Assembly: GCA_036873135.1 (NCBI GenBank)
Contig: JAPTYO010000005.1
Span: forward strand, 13,308,166 to 13,372,165
From: Clarkia xantiana subsp. parviflora
Lineage: Eukaryota; Streptophyta; Magnoliopsida; Myrtales; Onagraceae
DNA length: 64,000 nt
Direction of reading: 5' to 3'
The notes under the pieces are model-generated. The model worked only from the letters and a program-made list of their open reading frames with translations, did no database searches and was not told the DNA's origin. How positions within the stretch are numbered: the first letter of the stretch is position 1; the number at the start of each line of letters is the position of its first letter. The position numbers and the translations under genes were made by a program. Positions 32,961-42,439 of the stretch are shown piece by piece.

Positions 32961-33629
32961 TATTAGATATCTGTCCAATTCGGGTTCGTATTTACATTTC
33001 GGGCCTCGCAAAATACTCCAAAACCCGTAATAGAACTCTTCCGCGGACACCCAAGTCTAAAACGGTCCGGAATACGCACAGTACCCGGACCGGAGGACTT
33101 TCGGATTGCCCTAAGGCGGTCCGGAGGCCCGGATTGCTAAACAATCCGGGTAGGTCCGGATTACCGATGTTCTTCGCGCGCTCATCCCGGTTATTTTGCC
33201 AAGTGCGAGAAGTCGGTGCATGCATAGTCCACCCTGATGACGGTATACGTCTTCCTTCATACCGACATCAAGTCGTTCGAAACTGGGCATGATCCTTAGG
33301 TTCCCTATAAATAGGGGCCTAGGTCTCCCATTTTGGACAACTCCCTCTTTTTTGGGCTCTGGATAATCTGACTTCTCTCTAAAAGGCTTTCTCTCTCTAG
33401 AAATTCTGACTTGAGCGTCGGAGAGGGCCCAACCAGCATTCCCCCCTCTCACACGCTGGTTACTGCCCCTCGTGCAGGATCCGAAGTTCGAGAGTTCGAG
33501 GTCGAGAACTTGAAGATTAGTTCGAGGATTGTGTTTCAAGGATCGCGGCGTACCCGTCCTTATACACACATCCCGAGCCCTTTCGTGAAAAAGAAGCCCG
33601 AAGCTACCCAAGTGGAAGCAGACATAACA
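32961..33629 (+). repeat. 3' LTR of Gypsy-E
   Basis: 669 bp; starts TATTAGATATC (TG mutated to TA) and ends ACATAACA. Several dozen scattered differences from the 5' LTR indicate an older insertion than Tat-H. Confidence 0.87.
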
Positions 33630-34424
33630 TTTATCATTCGAAAAAATATTATTTTTATATAATGCATCATAATAAAAAAAAATATATTCATTTTAAGAAT
33701 AATAATATAATAAGTATATTATATATAAATATATATGCATTAAAATAATATAATATTTTTAATAAAAAAATTATTTCACGTTTAATAATATGGAATTCTA
33801 TACTATTTTTCAAAATTTAGAATTGACGGTTGTGTTACATGGTAAAATATAAATAAATTGAGTCTGGAAACTCTGGAATTTATACGAAGTTAAAAAGTAG
33901 TAATTTAGGTTCGTGTCATCATTTAACTTATTTAATATTAAAAATGACCCACTACGGCTCGTGTCATTGTCCGACTTAGCGTAGCATAATTATATATATA
34001 TATTAAAAAAGTAAGACAATTGAATAAAATAATATTAAAGAGTAGGAACCGACATGAACAGTAACTGGAGAGTTCCTACTAGTGGGAACTGTCCCACTTC
34101 ACTATTCACGTGATAATGGCAAAACGTTAATATTAGTAATCCTAGTCACGCCTAGTGGCGCCTAGTCAGCGTCCACTGACAAATCTAGGAACTTCCATTT
34201 TGGAAGTAGGAACTCCCATTGGAATGCGAATTTCCTATTTAATCATTACAAGTAGGAACCAACCGTAAGTGGAACTAGGAACTCTCTACAATGATAAATT
34301 TACAACATGAAACTAGAAACTAGGAACTACCATTGGAATGCTCGGGAAGGCCATCATTTACTATATAGGGAAGGAATATTGCTAGTGATTAAAATGGAAG
34401 GACAATTTGTCATCAAATGGGCAA
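33630..34424. other. AT-rich flank with GGAAC-rich inverted repeats
   Basis: 33630-34020 is AT-rich with nothing recognisable. 34030-34346 holds several short inverted words (AGGAACTTCC/GGAAGTAGGAAC; CCCATTGGAATGCG; CCATTGGAATGCTC) like those at 13871-14000, the candidate right end of the DNA transposon split by Gypsy-E. Confidence 0.45.
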
Positions 34425-35136
34425 TGATGGGTTTCGCTATGGCCGTTAGGCTCTTTAACGGCGAGGAAACGGTGAATAGGCCCACTCGGCCCTAAAAGGA
34501 GTCAAGAAGACCAAGGCGAAGGGTCCCGACAGAGGGAGTCCCGATGGTGAAAGGTCCCGACAGATTCGGTCCCGATAGGCGAGCTGGGCGCTCCTGATGA
34601 GATGCCTTTAAGTAGGCCCCGATGTGATGCCTTTAAGTAGGCCCCGATGATGAATCCCTGAGAATGTTGGACCTGTCACGATGACGAGGGGCCCCGAGCG
34701 GTGACACAATGAGATAACTCTGGAGTCCCCGATATTGGTCGGGACTTGCTATCAGAGATTGAGGCCGAGATACGCGGAGCGTGGCCGAGATAAGCGAGAT
34801 CATGGCCGAGATAGGCGGAATCGTGCCCGAGATAGGCGGAACCGTGGCCGAGATAAGCGGGATCGTGGGCTAACCGCCCCAGCGGTTCACCAGGTAACTG
34901 AGGTAGCTTTTCTCCTATAAAAGGGCGGAAGTTACCTCATATCGATACGTTCTGATATACGTTTTCATACTGAGACTCTTTCTTGCCAGTTTACTGAGAT
35001 TATCGAGATACTCATTTAAGCATCGGAGAGGGATTCTGGGTCACCGCCCGGTCTATCCCCTCTTGCAGGATTACGTGGAGCAAAGGATTTCGGATCGCCG
35101 TCAAGACCGTACCGGAGTTCCAACCGTGATCCAACA
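34425..35136 (+). repeat. 5' LTR of Tat-I
   Basis: 712 bp, TGATGGGTTTCG to CCAACA. Contains five imperfect 20-bp units of the type GAGATAGGCGGAATCGTGCC at 34760-34866, and further words CCCGACAG and GCCCCGATG repeated upstream. Confidence 0.88.
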
Positions 35137-35137
35137 T

Positions 35138-35151
35138 TGGCGCCGTATGTG
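35138..35151 (+). other. Primer-binding site of Tat-I
   Basis: TGGCGCCGTATGTG, immediately downstream of the LTR. Confidence 0.85.
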
Positions 35152-35173
35152 GGAGGCGTAACAAAAAGCTAGT

Positions 35174-36626
35174 ATGACTTCTACTCGTTCAATGGCGGCT
35201 GGCAAGCAGAGAAGACGGGGACAATCTGGTGGTTCCCGTCATTCTGCCGGAACACTGAATCCGCCACCGGAGCGTGCTGGGGACCAAAATCTCCCCGCTG
35301 AGGTCTCCCGGACAGGGGGGCACAACGAAGTTCCTGAGGATACTGCTCAACATCAAGAGAATAGGGAGGCGGAGGCTCCTCCAAACGCGGATCTGACGAA
35401 GGCTGTGGCGGATGCCGTGCCGATGTTTTTGGCGGCCGTGGAGGCTCTCTTAGAGCGGAGAGAGGCGGCCAAGAGGCAGGAGGAGGTGCCTCCACCAGCG
35501 GAGGTTCAGAATGTGCAGGAGGCCCAACCCAGAAGCCAGGATAAGGGCAAGGAGCCCGCTCAATCAGAGCGATTTGTGGTCGGCGGGCCAGGACCAGTGC
35601 AGCATAGGACGATTCCCCTCAATGGTCCCATCACCCCCGATCAGGTGGTGAAGATCGTGAACATCTGCATGGGGGAGAAGAAGCCGATGATGTCGGAACT
35701 GAGGGATCGATCCACCCATCCCTTCGTTCCCCGACTGATAGACACCCTCGCCCCGCCAGGGCTGGGTATCCCCACAGTGAAGGAGTTTGATGGCGAGGGA
35801 GATCCAGTTCGTCATGTTCAGAAGCACCTCATGGCTTGTTTGGGCAGAGCCCCGAATGACGATATCGTGTGTGTACTGTTCCCGAATACACTTGGTGAGA
35901 GGGCCCTGACCTGGTTCTTCAGCCTGCCCCCAGGATGCATCACCTGCTGGGCTGATATGCACGACCGTTATTCAGCAGTACCAGGGTCGTCGCCGCCTCT
36001 TGAAGAGTGTAAGGTCCTTGGCCCAGGTGGTGCAGATATACTGCTAGCGTGGCGGAGATTGATGAAGAGATATCGGAGGGAGAGACCATTCGCACCTTCA
36101 TGCGGAACCTAACAGCCCCCTATGGTTCCGACCTGATGCACAGCGTGGCTGAGAAGGCTGTGTGGAACATGGAGGCACTACAGAAGAGGGTGGAGCAGCA
36201 AATCGACGTGCAAGAGTCGAAAATAGCTGCTGGAGAGCTTGATCCGCCGAAGTTGAATAAGGGGAGGCAGACGCTCAAGCCATTGACGACCATAAGCGGA
36301 AGGATAAGTCCGAGGGCAGTCGGACACAAGGTCGTTCTGATTGAAGGGAGGACAGGCGTCCCCCGAGGAAGGATAAGGGGAAGGATTATAGCATCCCTCT
36401 GAATAGCTCCATGGCGGAGGTGTTAGCGGTCATGGATCGACAGGGTATCTCCAAGTACCCCCCGAAGAAGGAAGGAGAATTTATGGGATCCCGCACCGAT
36501 CGTTACTGTCGGTTCCACCGCGCCAGCGGTCACGACACTACCCATTGTCGGGAGTTGAAGAAGGAGATTGAAAAGCTGATCCAGAAGAGGAAGCTTAAGG
36601 AGTTTGTGGCTGAGAGGCGGTGTTGA
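35174..36626 (+). pseudogene. gag: Tat-I gag, broken
   Basis: ATG 35174 opens a frame like Tat-H Gag (AVPMFLAAVEALLERRE, TWFFSLPPGCITCWADM). Near 35970 two bases are missing relative to Tat-H, and a deletion of a few dozen bases near 36030 removes the phrase before AEIDEEIS. The capsid end and knuckle (CRFHRASGHDTTHC) are readable at 36049-36623. A TGA at 36624-36626 stops the frame where an arginine codon is expected, just before the Arg/Ser tract. Confidence 0.87.
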
Positions 36627-39600
36627 TCCCGCTCTCGATCTCGATCGCGGTCTCGTTCCCGATCCCGTGATCGGTCCCCGAAGAAGAAGAAGTCTGAGCC
36701 AGAGTCTTCTGGTGCCCGTAAGGAGAAGCGGGGCACCATCAATGTGATTCACGGAGGATTTTCCGCAGGAGGTGACACCACAGCCTCTCGTGAGGTTTAT
36801 GCCTCTAGAATTTCCACTGATGTGGTGCTGGGAAAGAGGTCCCGATCCTGGACCTCGAAGGAAGAGTTGGTGATTTCCTCTTCAGCGTAGGACCTGATAG
36901 GTGTGGAGAGTCCACACGATGATGCTTTGGTCGTGACCCTGGACGTGGATGGATACGAGATGAAGCGAATTTTGATCGACGGAGGGAGCTCCTCCGATAT
37001 TCTATTTATGGATGCGCTGGAAGCCATGGGAAAAACGAAGAAGGATCTCAAGGAGGTGAACTTCCCGATGGTCGGGTTTTCTGGTATTACCTCCTATCCG
37101 CTGGGAATGATAACCTTACCAGTGGAGTTCGGTAGTGGATGGAAAGCGGAGAGGAGGAATGTAGACTTCGTGGTGGTTGAGTCCGCGGGAACTTACAATG
37201 CGATTATCGGGAGAGCCACCATCAACCCCCTGATGGCAGTTGCCTTAACTGTTCACCAGAAGATGATGTTCCCGACTGATCACGGAGTCGGGGAGGTCAA
37301 GGGCGACCAGGTGGCTTTCAGGAGGTGCTATGTTAATGCCACCCGAAGGAAAAGACGGGAGGCCATGACTATCCTCCAAACCGATGCTGACCCCAGAGAG
37401 GAGTTTGGGCGTCCCGCCCCCATGGAGGATTTGAAGGAGGTCGAGATTGACGGACCTCAGAGGAAGGTGAAAATCGGGTCCGCCCTGTCTGACGAGAGGG
37501 CTCGAGAATTGATTGAGCTGCTGAAGGAGTTCAAGGAGCTGTTTGCCTGGTCCCCGAGCGACATGCCAGGAATCAGCCCCGATGTGATCGTGCACGAGTT
37601 GAAGATTGATCCCGCGATCAAGCCTATCGCGCAGAAAAGGCGCCCGGTGGGCGCAGACAAGAGGATCGCGATCCAGCAGGTGGTGGGCAGGTTGCTCGAC
37701 GCTGGGTTTATCAAGGAGCTCCGATTCCAGACTTGGGTTGCCAACCCGGTTCTGGTGAAGAAGAGCAATGGGAAGTGGCGGATGTGTGTTGATTTCCGCG
37801 ACCTAAATAAGGCTTGCCCGAAGGACTGTTACCCGCTTCCGAGAATCGACCAGTTGGTGGATGCCACGTCGGGACATGAATTGCTAAGCTTCATGGATGC
37901 TTACTCGGGCTATAATCAGATCAAAATGGCTAAGGAGGATGCCCCCCACACTGCCTTTTATGCTGATAGTGACATCTATCACTACGATGTCATGCCCTTC
38001 GGATTGATTAATGCCGGGGCAACATATCAAAGGATGGTGAACAAGCTGTTCGGAGATATGCTGGGGAAAACCATGGAGGCTTATGTGGACGATATGCTGG
38101 TCAAGTCCCGACAGGCTGAGGATCATGTGCACAACCTAGCCACGGCGTTTGAGCGGATGAGGCTTCATCAGGTTCGCTTGAACCCGACCAAGTGCGCCTT
38201 CGGAGTCCACTCGGGGAAGTTTTTGGGCTTTATGGTGAGTCAGAGAGGAATTGAGGTGAACCCCGAGAAGCTGAGGGCAATCGAGGAGATGCAGTCTCCG
38301 ATAAATCATCGGGAGGTGCAAGTGTTGAATGGCCGACTGGCGGCAATGAATCGCTTCCTGTCAAAGGCAAGTGACCGATCTATGCCATTTTTTGAAGTGT
38401 TGAGGGCCAACAAGAAGTTTGAGTGGACTGCCAAGTGTGAAGAGGCGTTCCAGGCACTCAAGCAGCACCTTCGCACCCTCCCGCCGTTGGCGAAACCGAT
38501 CCCAGGCGAGCCGATCTATCTATATTTGGCTGTTTCTGAATTTGCCATTAGCTCTGTGTTAGTGAAGATTGTTGAGGGTAATCAAGTCCCCGTGTATTAT
38601 GTAAGAAAGGCGTTTGCCAAATCTGAAATGAATTATCCCGCCGTTGAGAAGTATCTCTTTGCGTTGATTATTACTGCTCGGAAGCTGAGGCCCTACTTCC
38701 ATGCACATGAGATTACTGTGTTGACGAATCAGCCTCTGAATCATTTTTTGAACCGACCTGATGCGTCGGGGAGATTAGTGAAATGGGCAGTCGAGCTTAG
38801 TGAGTTTCGCATACACTTTGCTTCGAGAACGGCTATTAAGGGCCAGGCGTTGGCGGATTTCATAGTAGAGTCTACAGCCCCCGATCTGGAAGAAGCGGGC
38901 CCTGTAGAGGGGGCAACCATGGAGGTTCCGATAGCAGATCAACCAGAAATGGCAGAGAAATCAGAACAGCCAAATGAGGAAAATACTTGGGAAATGTACA
39001 CGGATGGCTCCTCGAGTTCAGACGGATCAGGAGCAGGGTTCGTATTGATACCACCAGGCGGGGGTGAGCCCCTTCGATATGCTTTGGCCTTAACGTTTAG
39101 GGCCACGAACAACGAAGCTGAGTATGAGGCTCTTATCACAGGCCTCAAAATTGCCAAAGGTACGGGAGTTGGTCACTTAAGAGTGAAGTGTGACGGGGGC
39201 CTGATTGTGAATCAAGTCCAAGGACGATATGAGGCGAAGAGCCTGATGATGAGAAAGTACCTTCGTGAGGTACAAGTCTTGAAAGAAAGCTTCAAAAGTT
39301 TCGACATCAAGGAAATCCCGAGGGAGGAAACGCGGAAGCGGATGCCTTGAGCAAATTTGCCTTGGGGGCACCCCTGGAGGAAAATCGAAGGTGCACTTCT
39401 TGGAGAAGATGATCTTGTCGACCACCGATCCATCGGAGGTGTGTGCTATTAAAGCAGGATCGGAGGAGGAGCCCACTTGGATGACCCCGATAGTCGCGTA
39501 CCTGACTACGGGGGCAGTCCCCGATAATGAAGTGGTAGCTGACAGGATACGTCGGATCGCGGTTAATTACGTGGTGCTGGACAATCAGCTATACAAAAAG

Positions 39601-40271
39601 GGGTGGTTCTCGACTCCTTACTTGAAATGTGTGGCTGAGCCCGACACAAGTCGGATCCTGAGGGAGGTGCATGAAGGGGTCGCGGCTTGTCACGAAGGGG
39701 CCTGATCCATTATGAGGAAAGTGTTGAATCTGGGCTATTATTGGCCTTCGATGAGCAAGGAGGCGACGATGTTAGTCTGATCCTGTGACGCGTGCCAGAG
39801 GTATGCCCCGAATATCGTGGCTCCGGCTGCTAATCTGACGTCCATCAAGAGTGCTTGGCCCTTCGCGCAGTGGGGTATCGACTTGGTGGGACCCCTCCCG
39901 CTGGCACAAGGTCAGTGTAAATATTTGCTTGTGGCCATTGATTATTTTTCAAAATGGATAGAAGCTAAGGCATTGGCCAAGACGACTGGGAACCAAATCG
40001 TCAATTTTCTCCAAACCCATATTATATCCAGATACAGGATTCCTAAGGTGGTGATCAGCGATAATGGTCCACCGTTTAATGGGGCTCAAGTGAAGGAGTA
40101 TCTGGAGGAGTTGAATATCGAGCATCGGACAGCCTCTGTCCATCATGCTCAGACTAATGGCCAGGTGGAATCAGCCAACAAAATCGTGATGGATGGCTTG
40201 AAGAAAAGGGTCTATGCCTTGAAGGGCAAATGGCTGAACGAGCTGGAAAATGTGCTTTGGGCTGTTAGAAC
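36627..40271 (+). pseudogene. pol: Tat-I pol, broken, integrase truncated
   Basis: TAG at 36888-36890, then an 815-codon frame at 36903-39350 holding protease (LIDGGSS), RT (YVDD) and both RNase H domains (TDGSS in the second). One-base deletions near 39330 and 39390 shift the frame. Integrase reads on from 39391 with TGA at 39703-39705 and 39778-39780, then HHCC end, GIDLVGPLP, ISDNG and QVESANK, and breaks off at LWAVRT where Tat-I2 begins. Two of the stops fit C-to-T change of CGA. Confidence 0.88.
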
Positions 40272-40506
40272 TGATGGGTTCTGCTATGGCTGTTAGGCCC
40301 CTTAACGGCGAGGAAACGGCGAACAGGCCCATTGGGCCCCAAATGAAGGTCAAGATGACCCAGGTGAAGGGTCCCGACGTAGGGAGTCCCGATGATGAAA
40401 GGTCCCGACAGAGTCGGTCCCGATAGGTAAGCTGGACGCTCCCGATGAGATGCCTTTAAGTAGGCCCCGATGATGAATCCCTGAGAATGATTGGCCCTGT
40501 CACGAT
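40272..40506 (+). mobile_element. Tat-I2: start of a second Tat-I-type LTR
   Basis: Matches the first 235 bp of the Tat-I LTR. It begins exactly with TGATGGGTT next to mid-integrase sequence of Tat-I, so it is an insertion (candidate duplication AGAAC, 40267-40271), not the 3' LTR of Tat-I itself. It is cut at 40506 by Tat-J. The remainder lies beyond the window. Confidence 0.72.
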
Positions 40507-41238
40507 TGATGGATAAATGTCCAATTCGGGTTCGTATTTACGCTTCGGGCCTCGCAAACACGTCAAAAATTACATCTCGGTTTGAAAACATCTCCCACGG
40601 TATCAAAACAGTCCGGAGGCACGTTTACGCGCGTCCGGGTTGCGTGACAATTCGGACCTCGCCGAATTGCCCAAATTCGACGAGGTCCGGATTGCCTTAC
40701 GGGTATCGCGCTATTACCGTGTCCGCGATTACCGTTACGCGTAGAGAAGTCGAGTTCACGTACTACCAACAAGGATGACGGTTACCACACGTTCTTGAAC
40801 CGTCATCAAACCGCTTTAAAACCGAGTCCGGTCCCAAGAAAGCCTATAAATAGGAGGTCTTGGCCACCCATTTTCATTCATTCTCTCATTTGCCCAACTT
40901 TGGTATTTTGAGCTCTGACTTCTCTCTAGAAATCTCTCTCTCTAGAAATTACCTTTTTGCCACTATAGTGACTTAGGCATCGCAGAGGGCTCCGCTAGCA
41001 CCACCCCCCCCCCCTCTCCGTGCTAGCATTGGTCCTTTGTGCAGTATTCGACGCTTGAGACACAGACTTGCCGGGCCACAACCTTGCCGGGTCACAACCT
41101 TTCCGAGACTCAGACCTCACACGGGAGTAAGTCCGAACATTCGTCGGTGGCCCAACCTCCGCCTGACAGAAGGGTTACGGCCCGCACAATTACACAAACC
41201 GACGCGTCCCCGTGACCTCGTTCGTCCCGGACGCAACA
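40507..41238 (+). repeat. 5' LTR of Tat-J
   Basis: 732 bp, TGATGGATAAATG to ACGCAACA, with TATA box TATAAATA at 40845-40852 and a C-run at about 41003-41014. Preceded by ACGAT, the likely target bases in the Tat-I2 LTR. Confidence 0.83.
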
Positions 41239-41239
41239 T

Positions 41240-41253
41240 TGGCGCCGTCTACG
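41240..41253 (+). other. Primer-binding site of Tat-J
   Basis: TGGCGCCGTCTACG next to the LTR end. Confidence 0.82.
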
Positions 41254-41288
41254 TGATTCGAACAAAAAGCTACCATTCCACAGAAGTC

Positions 41289-41529
41289 ATGGCGAGTGAT
41301 CACAACCCTCCCGACGAGGTGAAAAACCTAAGGAAAAGGCCAGGGCGTCCCAGGAAGTCCCCGGCAAACAAAAGAACAGGATACCAAGCTCCAGCGGGAA
41401 GCCAGTCGGGAACCTCCCACATCCCAAGAGCTACTTCCGTAGCTTCATCCATACCGACTGACAATGTTCCCAACACACAGCACAGAGATCCAAGGGACAA
41501 AAACCACGCGTATCCGCCTGGTTTCGAGC
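41289..41529 (+). CDS. gag: Tat-J Gag-protease, first segment
   Basis: ATG 41289 lies about 50 bp after the primer-binding site. The frame is also open upstream into the LTR, but that part cannot be translated from an LTR-initiated message before the primer site, so I take 41289. 80 codons plus one base, basic and proline-rich (RKRPGRPRKSP), end at CGAGC where Tat-K inserted. The frame resumes at 51012 after the duplicated CGAGC with no base lost. Confidence 0.85.
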
Positions 41530-42388
41530 TGATGGATATACGCCCAATTTGAACCCGTTGACTTCCGAACCGTTGTATTTTTATCGTCCCATTTATAATT
41601 GCAAATCGAAACTTCAACCCGGACACTTCGCGAGAACATCGACAGCTCGGACGGGGCCGAAGCGCCCGTCCGGCAGAGACGAACTCACCTAGGTGAGGTT
41701 GGGTGGCCACACCCGACCTCCCCTAGGGGAGATCGGGTCAGCCGACCCGATCTCCCCTAGGGGAGATCGGGTGGACCAACCCGATCTCTCCTAGGAGAGA
41801 TCGGGTCGGCCAACCCGATCCCTCCTAGGAGGGATGGGGTTGGCCAACCCCACCCTCCCTAGGAGGGGTTGGGTGCCCTCACCCAACCCCTACCCTTGGA
41901 GGTCGGATTTCTCCCCCCCAAGGGCCCCGACACCACCTTCGGACTCCCACGCTCGGTCCACTCCGCCTACCTCCTCCGAATCCTAAGGTCTTAATTACGC
42001 ACTTAAAGGTTAATTAATTGTGTTTAAAGGCTAACGATGTCATTAAGCCACCTTAATGACACCGTTGCCTATAAATACCCCACCTTCACAACTCATTTGG
42101 GGATCTTGGCCATTTGGACATTTTAGCTCTGACATCTCTCTAGCTTTATCTCTCTAGAAAAGTACTGACTTAGGCATCGGAGAGGGTTCACCAGGCACCA
42201 CCCCCCCCCCCCCTCCGTGTCTGGTATTGCCCCTTCTGCAGGATAGAAGGAGAGAAGAAGCGAAGGAAGGAAGGAAAGAAGAAGATAGGCTAAGGCAGAA
42301 CAACTCAGGAACACCGGATTGCACACATCCCCCGTAAGGAGTGAGATCAAAGCCGACCCCCCGTTGACCTAGATCTCATAACTTAACA
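41530..42388 (+). repeat. 5' LTR of Tat-K
   Basis: 859 bp, TGATGGATATACG to ACTTAACA. TATA box TATAAATA at 42070-42077. Carries a palindrome array at 41686-41910. Differs from the 3' LTR mainly by one extra 34-bp palindrome unit. Confidence 0.92.
41686..41910. repeat. Palindrome array in the Tat-K 5' LTR
   Basis: Six neighbouring hairpin units of about 34 bp, each centred on CCTAGG and spelling stems such as GATCTCCCCTAGGGGAGATC. Successive units are joined by short GGCCAACC- or TCAGCCGACC-type linkers. Confidence 0.9.
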
Positions 42389-42390
42389 CT

Positions 42391-42404
42391 TGGCGCCATC
42401 TGAG
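42391..42404 (+). other. Primer-binding site of Tat-K
   Basis: TGGCGCCATCTGAG, two bases after the LTR end. Confidence 0.85.
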
Positions 42405-42439
42405 GGCTTCGGACAGAAAGCCTAACTATCACTAGCAAG

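Larger units (their letters stand above)
15287..33629 (+). mobile_element. Gypsy-E, LTR element with broken gag, interrupted by nested insertions
   Basis: LTRs at 15287-15988 and 32961-33629, primer-binding site at 15991, gag relic split at 16349/30705, polypurine tract at 32947-32960. The flanks are TATAT and TTTAT, an imperfect 5-bp duplication. Without the insertion 16350-30699 the element is about 4 kb and has no pol. Its gag is homologous to that of Tat-J and its LTR start resembles the Tat-J LTR, so E looks like a non-autonomous relative of Tat-J. Confidence 0.82.
34425..40271 (+). mobile_element. Tat-I, 5' LTR and broken gag-pol
   Basis: LTR 34425-35136, primer-binding site, gag from 35174, pol to 40271, where the integrase is cut by the LTR of Tat-I2. 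Coding sequence is closely related to Tat-H (same motifs throughout) but carries many lesions. The missing integrase C-terminus, antisense gene and 3' LTR should lie beyond the right edge. Confidence 0.85.

Noticed and set aside
40267..40506. Tat-I integrase joined to its own 3' LTR by deletion
   Set aside because: The LTR begins at its exact first base within the integrase gene, which insertion of another copy explains more simply than a deletion ending precisely there.
41037..41288. Upstream extension of the Tat-J Gag frame into the LTR
   Set aside because: The frame is open there, but it crosses the LTR end and primer-binding site, and the related Gag proteins start shortly after that site.
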